Notes under the pieces: model-generated
The model's database searches: none
What the model was told of the DNA's origin: nothing
Seen by the model: the letters and a program-made list of their open reading frames with translations, nothing else
Source: Synechococcus sp. UW179A
Lineage (GTDB): Bacteria; Cyanobacteriota; Cyanobacteriia; PCC-6307; Cyanobiaceae
Length of the DNA: 64,000 nt
Assembly (NCBI RefSeq): GCF_900473965.1
Contig: NZ_UCNJ01000012.1
Coordinates: forward strand, 425,060-489,059
Direction: 5' to 3'
Program-made: the position numbers and the translations under genes
In this document: positions 1 to 8,701 of the stretch, piece by piece
Numbering within the stretch: the stretch's first letter is position 1
Layout: each line of letters opens with the position of its first letter

Positions 1-1
1 C

Positions 2-742
2 AGATCAACACTGAGAAAGAGCTACTTCAGAGGTGAACTGAAGGGCATCCGCCAGGAGCCTGTTGCCAAGCTCCAGGATTACCTGGGTTGGCACCGTCAG
101 AAGAAAGGTCTCTGGTTTGTCGGACTACCGATGATGTGCGGACGACTGGAAGGTGCGGTGAAAAATGGGTTGCGCAAAATTGTGCAGACCTATCAGCTGG
201 AAATCCGCCTAACTGCCAATCAGGACCTACTGCTCTGCAACATCGGCGCCGCTCAGAAAACATCGATCAAGCAGGCACTCGCAGAACTTGGGTTTGAACT
301 TCCAGGCGAACCAGCCCCGCTTGCGCGTCATGCGATTGCCTGCCCAGCACTGCCAACTTGCGGTCTGGCAATCACAGAGGCTGAGAGGATTCTCCCCGAG
401 GTGCTTGACCGCCTGGATGCGTTGTTGCAAAAACTGGGCATCGACCAATCGGTTTTGGTGCGCATGACCGGATGCCCCAATGGCTGCGCCCGTCCCTACA
501 TGGCCGAACTTGCTCTGGTGGGAAGTGGCCTGAATCAATATCAGCTTTGGTTGGGTGGCACTCCGAATCTTCAGGTGCTGGCCAGGCCCTTTTTGCAGAA
601 GATGCCCCTGGATCAACTGGAATCAACGCTGGAGCCCTTACTGATCAACTGGAAACAGTGCGGGGTCAAGCGCAGTTTCGGAGCGCACGTCAACCGACTC
701 GGAGACGAGTTGGTTCAACAACTCCTGGAAACGGAGGCGTAG
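2..742 (+). CDS. sir: Ferredoxin-sulfite reductase, C-terminal part
   Basis: Only the last ~246 codons lie in the window; the frame is open from base 2. The protein reduces sulfite to sulfide with electrons from ferredoxin in assimilatory sulfur metabolism. The sequence shows the siroheme/4Fe-4S cysteine set: CPALPTC (C-X5-C, bases 341-361) and GCPNGC (C-X3-C, about 473-487), followed by the RPYMAELALVG stretch usual in this family. Nitrite reductase shares the cysteines, so the assignment as sulfite reductase rests on the flanking sequence. The last 28 bases overlap the convergent dipeptidase gene. Confidence 0.9.
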   Translation, partial: RSTLRKSYFRGELKGIRQEPVAKLQDYLGWHRQKKGLWFVGLPMMCGRLEGAVKNGLRKIVQTYQLEIRLTANQDLLLCNIGAAQKTSIKQALAELGFELPGEPAPLARHAIACPALPTCGLAITEAERILPEVLDRLDALLQKLGIDQSVLVRMTGCPNGCARPYMAELALVGSGLNQYQLWLGGTPNLQVLARPFLQKMPLDQLESTLEPLLINWKQCGVKRSFGAHVNRLGDELVQQLLETEA

Positions 743-1443
743 ATCGCTCCGGGAGTCTGTTGTTTCCAAGCCCAGAGCTGATCTCCGTGGCTGAAATGCC
801 ACCATTCATTGGGATGTCTGGCAAAACCAGCCTGGGACATCACTTCATTGAGCAGACAACGACGACCGTGCCAGCGAGCCGCCTCACCGTGGGGATTTGC
901 TTCAGCCTCCCTGGCATGGTGATCGGGAATGGACTGATCGCCGATGGCATCGATGTCACCGCCCATCTCCAGTGGCTTACCAGAGCTGTCAGCAAGGGTG
1001 AGATCCACTGCGCCACCGGTGCTGTGAGGAGGGGGTGTACAGGGATCCGGACTCGGAGGGGCCCAGAACCGGGCCACATCGCTTTGCACCTGTTCGAGAG
1101 CTGCAGCCATCAACGGGTCTGAAGGATCAAAACCCTGAGAGCGGCATTGCTCCTGCACGGCGTGCTCCACCATGAAAGCCTGGACACGAATCGGCCTCCA
1201 AGCATCAAAGATCGCCAGCTGCACCGTGCCGACCTCTGGATCACTTCGCATCGACAGAAGGGTCTGTGCGGTAATCAGCCGCTTAAGAACGCCGGAACGC
1301 AGTCGATAGGGATCGGCATCCTCGCCATACGGTGCACCGACGCAGGCATAGGGATGGGGCTCAAGGCACAGGAAGCGTGGCTTGAGCGACACAAGCGGTT
1401 CACCACAGTCGTCGATCACCACATCGCTCCAGGGACGACGCAT
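715..1443 (-). CDS. D-alanyl-D-alanine dipeptidase (VanX/DdpX family, peptidase M15D)
   Basis: A 242-residue zinc dipeptidase predicted to hydrolyse D-Ala-D-Ala. The VanX signature is present: HSTGGAVDL gives zinc ligands His140 and Asp147, and EWWH gives catalytic Glu213 and ligand His216; the DAWRP motif near residue 80 supplies the conserved Arg. There is no signal peptide, so it is probably cytoplasmic. No vancomycin-resistance partners (VanH, VanA) are nearby, so a role in peptidoglycan turnover is more likely than resistance. ATG start. It overlaps the end of sir convergently. Confidence 0.85.
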   Translation of the reverse strand: MRRPWSDVVIDDCGEPLVSLKPRFLCLEPHPYACVGAPYGEDADPYRLRSGVLKRLITAQTLLSMRSDPEVGTVQLAIFDAWRPIRVQAFMVEHAVQEQCRSQGFDPSDPLMAAALEQVQSDVARFWAPPSPDPCTPPPHSTGGAVDLTLADSSGKPLEMGGDIDAIGDQSIPDHHAREAEANPHGEAARWHGRRCLLNEVMSQAGFARHPNEWWHFSHGDQLWAWKQQTPGAIYASVSRSC

Positions 1444-1505
1444 CCGACCTCAGAACGCAAGGCAGCCATCGTATGGGGAGACCATCATCAGCACTCCGAT
1501 GGGAT

Positions 1506-4037
1506 TCAGTTGAGTTGAGCCGCCGAAGTCACACGACTGCGCTGCTCATCGAGAAGACGCCTAAGCACGGCGTAATCCTTCAGCTCTGGATCCACACGCA
1601 GGATGTCTGCAGCCTCATCCCGCGCTTCCTCCAGCACAGATCCATCATCAGCAAGACTTGCCAATGCCAGATCCGGCAGGCCGGATTGACGCGTTCCGAG
1701 GACCTGACCAGGTCCCCGCAGCCGCAGATCCATCTCAGCGATCTCGAAGCCGTCGGTTGACCGCACCAGAACTTCCAGTCTCTGGCGGGCGAGAGGGTTG
1801 CGGCTGTCATTGATCAGCAGACAATGGGAGGCCGCCGCGCCACGACCGACACGACCCCGCAGCTGATGCAGCTGCGCGAGACCGAAACGGTCGGCATGGT
1901 CGATCACCATCACACTGGCCTCTGGCACATCCACACCCACCTCCACCACAGTGGTCGAAACCAGAACCTTGGTCTCCCCTGAAGCGAAGGCTTTGATCAC
2001 AGCCTGCTTGTCCGCACTGGCGAGACGTCCGTGCAGCAGTCCAACCTGAAGATCAGGAAACACCTCATCGGCAAGCTGTCGGTGCACATCCACAGCTGAA
2101 CGCAGATCTATCTTTTCGGACTCCTCCACCAGGGGCAGCACGACATAGGCCCTCTGGCCCTTGTCCACCTCGGCCCGGATCAGGTCGTAGGCCTCATCGC
2201 GATTCGAGCCCGTGATCATGGTGGTACGAATCGGCGTACGGCCTGGCGGCAATTCATCGATCTGACTCACATCCAGATCACCATGCAGGGAGAGCGCCAA
2301 GGTGCGGGGAATCGGCGTTGCCGTCATGGTGAGCAGGTGAGGCTGCAAACCCTTACCGAGCAAACGATTGCGCTGACGCACACCAAAGCGGTGCTGTTCG
2401 TCCACGACCACAAGGCCAAGACGAGCGAAAGCCACCGGATCCTCCAGCAGAGCATGGGTCCCGACCAGAATTTTGCAAGCACCTGATCCAACGTCCGCAA
2501 GGATCCTGCGGCGTTGCTTCTGGGGTGTCGAACCCGTCAACAGCTCAACGGTGACATGAAGAGCTGGCATCCAGCCGCAAAGACTGCGGTAGTGCTGCTC
2601 AGCGAGCACCTCGGTGGGAGCCATCATTGCCCCCTGCCATCCGGCCTGAATGGCTCTCAACAGAGCAGCTACGGCAACGACCGTCTTGCCGCTGCCCACA
2701 TCCCCTTGAACCAGTCGAGCCATTGGTTCCTGCCGGTTCAGATCTGCCTCGATTTCTGCCAGAACCCGCTGCTGCGCAGCAGTGAATTCAAACGGCAGCA
2801 ATGTGAGAAAACGACCCAGCAACCCATCTCGATCTGATGCGACGCTGCTTAGGGAGGGTGCGGAGCGTTGCTTCAATGCCGCACGGCGTTGCATCAAGCC
2901 GAGCTGCAGCAGAAGAAACTCATCAAAAACCAGGCGATGCCTGGCCTGCTGAAGTTGATCGGATGACTCAGGACGATGAATCGCCACCAGGGCCTGATCG
3001 CGTCTAAGCAGCTGGCGTGCATCGCGCCGGATCCTGGGAAGTGGCTCCGGCCAGAGACGCACCGATGGCAGGACGCGTTCGATCAGCGCACGAAAACGAT
3101 CCGCCGTTAGCCCCTCCGTGAGCGGATACACAGGCAGAAGTCGGCCGATCCGACTGGAACGAAGTGGTGCTTGAGCACTCTCCATCACTTCGATCAGTGG
3201 ATCCTGAAAACTGATTCCATAAGGCCCGCTTTTAACCAGGCCACTGACAGCAACCGTGGATCCATTGGGGTACTGGCGGGTCTGACCATGCAGATAGGAG
3301 GGGTTACTGAAGCGCTTTCCAGCCAGGAAACGGGTCACCTTGATCCGCCCTGTTGGATCCTGAAGCTGCAGCTCAATGATCGAAAGATTGGGATTGCGGG
3401 GACTTGTGAAGCCATGGCAGCGCCGCACCGTGGCCACAATCGTTGCTGTTTCACCCGGCACCAGGGCATCAATGCGTCGCAGTGCCGAATAGTCGACATA
3501 GTCCCTGGGGTAGTGGAGGATCAGATCACGCACCAGCAACAACCCCAGGCTGGCCAGCCGTTCTGCGAGTTTCGGCCCAATGCCTTTCACCTGAGCCAGT
3601 GGACTGTCGAGACTTGGTGCGGCCGAAATGGATGGAACAGATGATGAAGATCGTTGCGCAACTTTTAGACGCGGTGGAGCCATGGGTGCTGATGGCTCCA
3701 GCCGCTGGCGCAGAGCATGAAGCCACTGTCTGACCACCGTCACCTGTCGGCGACGGGCTGCATCATCGAGGGTTGAATAGTCGCCGAATCCCTCTGCCAA
3801 GGCCTGAAGACGAGGAGGAACATCTCCTGGCAAAGGAATCTGCGGAGGAGTGGCCAGCTCGCGTTGCATGAAGCTGTGAAAGCGTTCATTGCGGCCCTGA
3901 AGATTGCTGAAACCGCGTTCAACCTCGAGTGACAGCGCCTGCTGCAGAGGTCGGATCCACACCAGAAAGCGTTCCAAAGCCTGATAGTCCAGGCCGGCAT
4001 TCAACTGAGTTGAGGAGTCTCCGGCTGGTTGGGCCAC
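1506..4037 (-). CDS. recG: ATP-dependent DNA helicase RecG
   Basis: A superfamily 2 helicase that regresses stalled replication forks and branch-migrates Holliday junctions. In order, it has an N-terminal extension of about 145 residues typical of cyanobacterial RecG, a wedge/OB domain opening with VKGIGPKLAERL (~151), Walker A GDVGSGKT (~446-453), a DEQH box (~547-550) and a C-terminal helicase domain ending in the RGRVGRG and TDGFEIAEMDLRLRGPG motifs. No ATG fits; TTG at 4040 or GTG at 4037 are the candidate starts, inside the end of the upstream gene. The ~37-base overlap suggests translational coupling. Confidence 0.95.
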   Translation of the reverse strand: MAQPAGDSSTQLNAGLDYQALERFLVWIRPLQQALSLEVERGFSNLQGRNERFHSFMQRELATPPQIPLPGDVPPRLQALAEGFGDYSTLDDAARRRQVTVVRQWLHALRQRLEPSAPMAPPRLKVAQRSSSSVPSISAAPSLDSPLAQVKGIGPKLAERLASLGLLLVRDLILHYPRDYVDYSALRRIDALVPGETATIVATVRRCHGFTSPRNPNLSIIELQLQDPTGRIKVTRFLAGKRFSNPSYLHGQTRQYPNGSTVAVSGLVKSGPYGISFQDPLIEVMESAQAPLRSSRIGRLLPVYPLTEGLTADRFRALIERVLPSVRLWPEPLPRIRRDARQLLRRDQALVAIHRPESSDQLQQARHRLVFDEFLLLQLGLMQRRAALKQRSAPSLSSVASDRDGLLGRFLTLLPFEFTAAQQRVLAEIEADLNRQEPMARLVQGDVGSGKTVVAVAALLRAIQAGWQGAMMAPTEVLAEQHYRSLCGWMPALHVTVELLTGSTPQKQRRRILADVGSGACKILVGTHALLEDPVAFARLGLVVVDEQHRFGVRQRNRLLGKGLQPHLLTMTATPIPRTLALSLHGDLDVSQIDELPPGRTPIRTTMITGSNRDEAYDLIRAEVDKGQRAYVVLPLVEESEKIDLRSAVDVHRQLADEVFPDLQVGLLHGRLASADKQAVIKAFASGETKVLVSTTVVEVGVDVPEASVMVIDHADRFGLAQLHQLRGRVGRGAAASHCLLINDSRNPLARQRLEVLVRSTDGFEIAEMDLRLRGPGQVLGTRQSGLPDLALASLADDGSVLEEARDEAADILRVDPELKDYAVLRRLLDEQRSRVTSAAQLN

Positions 4038-5155
4038 CAATGGTTCTGGACCTCTCGGACACTGGCGCGACGCTGCCAGTGTCGCTCCTTCTGCAGCAAA
4101 GTGCCTAGATCACGACGTTGCAATCGAAGCCGACTGCGGCTGCGCCTCAGAGCATGGTCATCGAACTCAAGCTCGGACGGGCGCATCAAAACACAGGCGG
4201 TATCGATCGCCTGATCGTCAATGACCATCGACAGAGGCAGGGTCAGTCTCAGCACATTGGAGGGTGCCGACTGGGATGGCAGCTGACCATTATTCACAGC
4301 ATCCAGAAGCTGCATGGGAAGAAGGCTGCGCGTCACCCCCGCTCGCATCAGCTCAACATTCACAGCATGGGACACATTGCGCAGCCTTCGGATTAAGGCG
4401 GAATCCAGTGAATCCATCCAACTCAACAGGCCGCTCGCGGTCGAAGGCATCAGTTGATCGTTCGACTGAGCTATCGAATCCAGATGGGATTCGTCTGGTT
4501 CGAGACCGCTTTGCAACTCCTGATAAGACTCTCCCTGATCCAAGGAATCCCCGGCCATCACGAACAGTGATCGCAGGATCTCCAGTTCGGACATCTCTGC
4601 ACCTGAATCAGGTGGTGTCAGTGACTGAGGCTCAGTTACTTCAGAACGATCAACCGAATCATCAGCGGTCGAGGGCGGATCGGTCGGCAGCAGACCCTCC
4701 AGCAGGTCGGGGCGTTCTAACGGCAGATCCATTCCCAGCTCAATCCCGGGGGATGGTGCTTCACTCATAGCTGGCTCAACGCTGCTAGGAGAACGGTCAG
4801 CGAGATTCTGAAACTGCTGGATGCGGGATCGCCGCTCTTCGTCCTGCAGGCGCACGGCCAGCACGAGCAGCTGCTCAATCGTGATCATCGATGAAGCACG
4901 TTGAACGAGTGCATCGATCCGTTGCTGCAATAGCGTCTGGCGCTCTGAGAGCGATGCGCGTTGCAGAGGAGAGAGAGAGCAGAGCAGGTGGCGGATCGCC
5001 GCTTTGACCGCGATAGGCAAGATCAGACGCACCAGTTCCAGATACTGGGCCTGCTCTCTGTAGAGAAGCGGAGCCAGTGAGTTACACCGCTCTTCCAGGC
5101 GTGCAAGTTGCACGCCTGGATCATGCGCATAACGACTCCCCGGCAATCCCGTCAA
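4001..5155 (-). CDS. Conserved hypothetical protein between tsf and recG
   Basis: A 384-residue protein I cannot assign to a family. The N-terminal ~120 residues are helical and charged, the middle (~130-240) is acidic and low-complexity, rich in S, E, D and P, and the C-terminal ~140 residues contain a folded-looking region ending in a basic arginine-rich stretch. No membrane segment or signal peptide is seen. The putative TTG start lies two bases after the tsf stop, and the 3' end overlaps recG, so rpsB-tsf-this gene-recG reads as one transcription unit. Confidence 0.75.
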   Translation of the reverse strand: MTGLPGSRYAHDPGVQLARLEERCNSLAPLLYREQAQYLELVRLILPIAVKAAIRHLLCSLSPLQRASLSERQTLLQQRIDALVQRASSMITIEQLLVLAVRLQDEERRSRIQQFQNLADRSPSSVEPAMSEAPSPGIELGMDLPLERPDLLEGLLPTDPPSTADDSVDRSEVTEPQSLTPPDSGAEMSELEILRSLFVMAGDSLDQGESYQELQSGLEPDESHLDSIAQSNDQLMPSTASGLLSWMDSLDSALIRRLRNVSHAVNVELMRAGVTRSLLPMQLLDAVNNGQLPSQSAPSNVLRLTLPLSMVIDDQAIDTACVLMRPSELEFDDHALRRSRSRLRLQRRDLGTLLQKERHWQRRASVREVQNHWWPNQPETPQLS

Positions 5156-5157
5156 GA

Positions 5158-5817
5158 TCAGCCTTTCGACATGGAGGCGACTTCTGCTGCGAAGTCGGAT
5201 TCTTCAATCTCAATGCCCTCGCCCAGGGTGTAGCGAGTGAATCGACGCACCTTGACGTTTTCACCGATCTTGCCTGCTGTCTGCTTCACAAGCTCCGCCA
5301 CGGTCAGTGAGCTGTCCTTAATGAAAGGCTGCTCCATCAGTGCAAGTTCCTTGAGGCGCTTGTTGATGCGCCCCTCAACAATTTTTTCTTTCATCTGCTC
5401 TGGTTTGCCCTCGAGATCATCACGACCCATTTCGATCGATTTCTCGCGCTCACGGATCTCTGCAGGAATCTCGTCCGTAGTGACGTATTCGACACCAGGA
5501 CAGGCAGCGACCTGCATAGATACATCGCGCAGCAACTCCTGGAACATGTCACCACGCGCAACAAAATCGGTTTCGCAGTTGATTTCGATCAACACTCCGA
5601 CGCGGGCACCCGTGTGGATGTAGCTGCCGACAGCACCCTCAGCAGCAGTGCGACCAGATTTCTTTTCCGCGCTGGCAATACCTTTCTGACGAAGCCACTC
5701 AACGGCTTTGTCGGCATCACCATCAGTTGCTGCAAGAGCTTTCTTGCAATCCATCATTCCAGCGCCGGTCTTGTCGCGGAGTTCCTTAACGAGCTTGGCG
5801 GATACGGCAGCAGCCAT
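5158..5817 (-). CDS. tsf: Translation elongation factor Ts
   Basis: Guanine nucleotide exchange factor for EF-Tu. The protein starts [20 protein letters not shown], continues with MDCKKAL and the [15 protein letters not shown] segment, and is 219 residues, close to the short cyanobacterial form. I chose the ATG at 5817 rather than the in-frame codon ten residues upstream because it fits the family N-terminus. It lies downstream of rpsB, the usual bacterial order, with a terminator-like hairpin between the two. Confidence 0.95.
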   Translation of the reverse strand: MAAAVSAKLVKELRDKTGAGMMDCKKALAATDGDADKAVEWLRQKGIASAEKKSGRTAAEGAVGSYIHTGARVGVLIEINCETDFVARGDMFQELLRDVSMQVAACPGVEYVTTDEIPAEIREREKSIEMGRDDLEGKPEQMKEKIVEGRINKRLKELALMEQPFIKDSSLTVAELVKQTAGKIGENVKVRRFTRYTLGEGIEIEESDFAAEVASMSKG

Positions 5818-5845
5818 CGGATGTGTTAGTGGAGGACGTTGGGAC

Positions 5846-5882
5846 AAAAAGATCCGCCTTCCCGCTCGGACGGGAGGGCGGC
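5846..5882 (-). terminator. Terminator or attenuator hairpin between rpsB and tsf
   Basis: On the minus strand, CCGCC-CTCCCG pairs with CGGGA-AGGCGG around a short CCGAG loop, followed by a T-rich tail (ATCTTTTT). It sits 24 bases downstream of the rpsB stop and just upstream of the tsf start, so it would uncouple S2 from EF-Ts levels. Confidence 0.65.
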
Positions 5883-5905
5883 GTGAACTTAGCGGCTAAT
5901 GCAAC

Positions 5906-6622
5906 TCAACCTTGGTTGTCGGCGCCACGCTGCTCGTTGGAGCCATGACGACCTTCATTGATCGCATCAGCGAGGCGGCTCAGCACCAGCTGCACTGAAC
6001 GCACAGCATCGTCATTGCAAGGGATTGGCACCTCGCAGAGATCGGGGTCGCAGTTGGTATCAAGCATCGACACCAGGGGAATATCAAGCTTGCGGGCCTC
6101 GAGCACAGCATTGGTCTCGCGGCGCTGGTCCACCAGGACCACCACATCAGGGAGTCGGCGCATGTTCTTCAGACCACCGAGGTACTTCTGAAGACGATCA
6201 AGCTCCCGGCGAAGCACAGCTGCTTCCTTCTTGGGGCGCATGGCAATCGCTCCGCTGGACTCCATCCGCTCCAGATCCTTGAGACGATCTATCCGGGCTT
6301 TCATCGTGGTCCAGTTGGTGAGCATTCCACCCAGCCAACGTTGGTTCACATAGGAAGCACCACAACGTGCAGCCTCATGAGCCACAACCTCGGACGCCTG
6401 CTTTTTAGTGCCAACAAAGAGGAAACGCTTGCCGCTTCTGGCTGCAGTCCGTGTCCATTTGTAGGCGTTGTTCATGCAGACAGCGGTCTGCACAAGGTCA
6501 ATAATGTGAACTCCGTTGCGCGCGCAATAGATGTAGCGCGACATTTTGGGGTTCCAGCGACGGGTCTGGTGACCGAAATGGGCACCAGCTTCCATCATCT
6601 CGGCAAGAGTGACGACAGCCAT
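5906..6622 (-). CDS. rpsB: 30S ribosomal protein S2
   Basis: A 238-residue S2 with the expected landmarks: [20 protein letters not shown] at the start, [30 protein letters not shown], and [13 protein letters not shown] followed by DTNCDP. It is placed upstream of tsf as in most bacteria. The C-terminus carries a short polar tail after the last helix. The leader upstream (6623-6757) has unusual complementarity, described separately. Confidence 0.97.
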   Translation of the reverse strand: MAVVTLAEMMEAGAHFGHQTRRWNPKMSRYIYCARNGVHIIDLVQTAVCMNNAYKWTRTAARSGKRFLFVGTKKQASEVVAHEAARCGASYVNQRWLGGMLTNWTTMKARIDRLKDLERMESSGAIAMRPKKEAAVLRRELDRLQKYLGGLKNMRRLPDVVVLVDQRRETNAVLEARKLDIPLVSMLDTNCDPDLCEVPIPCNDDAVRSVQLVLSRLADAINEGRHGSNEQRGADNQG

Positions 6623-6757
6623 GGTTGTGTTGAGGTTTCGGGTTCGCCTCCACCTGTCAGGGATGGTGTGCTGAACCGAGGTTCAGATCACAACCAGCAC
6701 CCGAAACAGACAGGTGTGCGGTTTGAAGGTACCCGGCGAATTTAACAAAGCACCGTC
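6623..6757 (-). promoter_or_regulatory. rpsB leader with crossing complementary segments
   Basis: This ~135-base gap upstream of rpsB contains two perfect pairs: 6635-6643 (GTTTCGGGT) with 6699-6707 (ACCCGAAAC), and 6651-6658 (CACCTGTC) with 6709-6716 (GACAGGTG). The pairs cross, as in a pseudoknot or two mutually exclusive structures. A small hairpin, TGAACC/GGTTCA (6672-6685), lies between them. Autoregulatory leaders of ribosomal protein genes often have such structure; that S2 binds here is inference. Confidence 0.35.
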
Positions 6758-7690
6758 TCAGGACAGCCCTGCCTGCCGCGCTTCTCGATACAGAGCCTCG
6801 ACGCCGATGCGGTTGAGCGGAAGTCTCAGCAGCTCGAGTGCCAGCGATGGTTGACCCAGGTGGATCAACCAGGCCAGCAAGGGCCGCAGAGTGCGTTCGT
6901 TGAGCAATCCCCCCAAGGTCAGCAGCCCCCACAGCAGCCGATGCATCCAAGTGAACTGGATGATCATTCGCACCCGGCGACTTGGATGCTTTCTATAGAA
7001 CACGAGCCCCATGCGGGCGCGCTCGCGTTCGACCCTGATCAGGTCAGGGATCTGCGCAAGGCGAAACGCAGGATGCCAGTGATAGCCGACAGCTTCAGGA
7101 CAGCGCACAAGCTGCACTCCCATCTGGCGTAACCGCTCACCTAGTTCGAGGTCCTCCCAGCCATACAACCTGAATCCCGTGTCGAACAGGCCAGACCGTT
7201 CCAGCACCCCTCGATCGATCGCAACATTTCCGGTTGCGAAATAAGCCCAGGAAAGATCACGCAACTTGTGACGCTCTCCAGTGGGATTCTCGAAATCAGC
7301 GGTATTGATCACCGCGCCATAGGTGAAACAGAGTTGATTGCCGGACCGCTGCCATTGCCTGGCCAGCGCTCGCGCATGACTGGCCAGGAATGTCGGCGTC
7401 ACGACCAGATCACTGTCGATGAACACAATCACGTCGCCGCGGGAGTGGGCAACACCACGGTTGCGCCCTTCTGCAGGCCCCCCATGACTTTGCTCAACCA
7501 AGTGGACCTTGGGAAAAGTCGCTGCAGAGGATCGAAGCCAGTCGGGCGTGCCATCGGTGGATCCGTCATCCACCACCACCACTTCGTAATCATCAATCTC
7601 GGAACAGTCGTGCTGACTATGCAGAGAACGCAGACACTTCTCAAGGATGTCGCGTCGGTTGTAGGTGGGAATGACGACGCTGATGAACAT
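6758..7690 (-). CDS. Family 2 glycosyltransferase
   Basis: A 310-residue GT-A fold transferase. It begins MFISVVIPTYNRRDILEKCL, has VVVDDGSTDGT near residue 40 and an IDSDL metal-binding DxD-type motif at 91-95, then GWEDLELGERL near residue 175, a motif of the sugar-acceptor domain. The C-terminal third lacks clear membrane segments. The ATG at 7690 was chosen because it starts directly at the conserved beta strand. The sugar substrate is unknown; a role in cell-surface polysaccharide synthesis is likely. Confidence 0.88.
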   Translation of the reverse strand: MFISVVIPTYNRRDILEKCLRSLHSQHDCSEIDDYEVVVVDDGSTDGTPDWLRSSAATFPKVHLVEQSHGGPAEGRNRGVAHSRGDVIVFIDSDLVVTPTFLASHARALARQWQRSGNQLCFTYGAVINTADFENPTGERHKLRDLSWAYFATGNVAIDRGVLERSGLFDTGFRLYGWEDLELGERLRQMGVQLVRCPEAVGYHWHPAFRLAQIPDLIRVERERARMGLVFYRKHPSRRVRMIIQFTWMHRLLWGLLTLGGLLNERTLRPLLAWLIHLGQPSLALELLRLPLNRIGVEALYREARQAGLS

Positions 7691-7726
7691 CCGCCCGCTC
7701 GGTGAGCCGTAGTGAGCCAGCCTAAA

Positions 7727-7757
7727 GGCAAGAAAAAAGGGGGCCTCTGCCCCCCTC
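7727..7757 (-). terminator. Rho-independent terminator
   Basis: On the minus strand GGGGGC-AGAG-GCCCCC is followed by TTTTTTCTT. It lies 24 bases downstream of the 51-residue gene at 7781-7936 and separates it from the glycosyltransferase gene. Confidence 0.85.
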
Positions 7758-7780
7758 AAAACAGTTTGTTGGCAAAACGA

Positions 7781-7936
7781 TCAGTCCGCAGCGCCACCAT
7801 TGTTGGCAGTGCCTGTTACGCCATTGCCAGCGCCTTCGCCACGGCCATCGTTACGCATCTTGCGCTTCTTAAATTTGCGCGCGTAGGCGCGGTTGCGCTC
7901 CTGCTTTTCCTTTTTGAGGTTTCTGCGCTTGGCCAT
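7781..7936 (-). CDS. Small very basic protein, 51 residues
   Basis: The frame encodes MAKRRNLKKEKQERNR at the N-terminus, a run of Arg/Lys to about residue 29, and a Gly/Ala/Asn-rich tail ending NNGGAAD. The basic half resembles small ribosome- or RNA-associated proteins, but no named family is recognised. Support comes from the ATG start, the good coding character of the first half, and a strong terminator immediately downstream. Function unknown. Confidence 0.7.
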   Translation of the reverse strand: MAKRRNLKKEKQERNRAYARKFKKRKMRNDGRGEGAGNGVTGTANNGGAAD

Positions 7937-7971
7937 TCTTGAATCGGAAACGTCTTGATGTTCAACCCAAC

Positions 7972-8697
7972 TTACTCAATGGCCTGAAGCAAACGGCCAT
8001 CCTCCATTTTCACCAGCCGATCAGCAACATCAAGAATGCGCGGATCATGGGTGACCATCAGCACGGAACAGGATTGCTCACGAGCAAGGCGCTTGAGTAA
8101 CTCAACGACCTCCCGGCCGGTGCTGCTATCAAGCGCTGCCGTGGGTTCATCGGCAAGCAACAGCTGGGGCCTGGCGGCCAGAGCTCTGGCAATGGCCACG
8201 CGCTGTTTCTGGCCTCCAGAGAGGTCCTGAGGAAGTTTGCTGAGGTGATCCTCCAGCCCCACCGCCCTCAGCCACTCCCTGGCCTGATCTCTGCGACCGC
8301 GATAGCTGAAACCCTCGAGAAGATCGGCTCCCATCTGCACGTTCTGCTCGGCTGTGAGGCAGCGCAAAAGGTTATGACCCTGAAAAATCATGCCAATTCT
8401 GCGACGAAGCAGCTGTCGTTGTCCCCGGCCAGCACCCTGCAGTTGCTGACCAAACACGCGCACATCACCTTGCTGAACCTGACGAAGTGCACCGATCAGC
8501 GTCAGAAGAGTGGTCTTGCCACAGCCTGATGGACCGGTCAGCAGCACCACTTCACCGGCTGCGATCTGAAGATCAACCGACTGAAGCACCTGTCGACGCG
8601 TTGACCCACGCCCAAACCAGTGGCTGAGGTTCTCGATCCTCACTGTGCTGATCAGATCAGCTCCTTGCTGCTGAGCTGGTTGGGAAAGAACCGTCAT
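7972..8697 (-). CDS. devA: ABC transporter ATP-binding protein, DevA family
   Basis: The ATPase of a DevBCA-type exporter. It has Walker A GPSGCGKTTLL, signature LSGGQKQRVAIARAL, Walker B LLLADEP and the switch His in VMVTHDPRI. The DevBCA family includes heterocyst glycolipid exporters and resembles MacAB-type systems; in unicellular strains the substrate is unknown. I chose the ATG at 8697, four bases after the devC stop, over the longer in-frame start that would overlap devC. It is the last gene of the pcyA-devB-devC-devA run. Confidence 0.88.
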   Translation of the reverse strand: MTVLSQPAQQQGADLISTVRIENLSHWFGRGSTRRQVLQSVDLQIAAGEVVLLTGPSGCGKTTLLTLIGALRQVQQGDVRVFGQQLQGAGRGQRQLLRRRIGMIFQGHNLLRCLTAEQNVQMGADLLEGFSYRGRRDQAREWLRAVGLEDHLSKLPQDLSGGQKQRVAIARALAARPQLLLADEPTAALDSSTGREVVELLKRLAREQSCSVLMVTHDPRILDVADRLVKMEDGRLLQAIE

Positions 8698-8701
8698 GGC
8701 C

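Noticed and set aside
472..1122. 216-residue plus-strand frame over sir and the dipeptidase
   Set aside because: It runs across two well-recognised genes in another frame and has no family motif.
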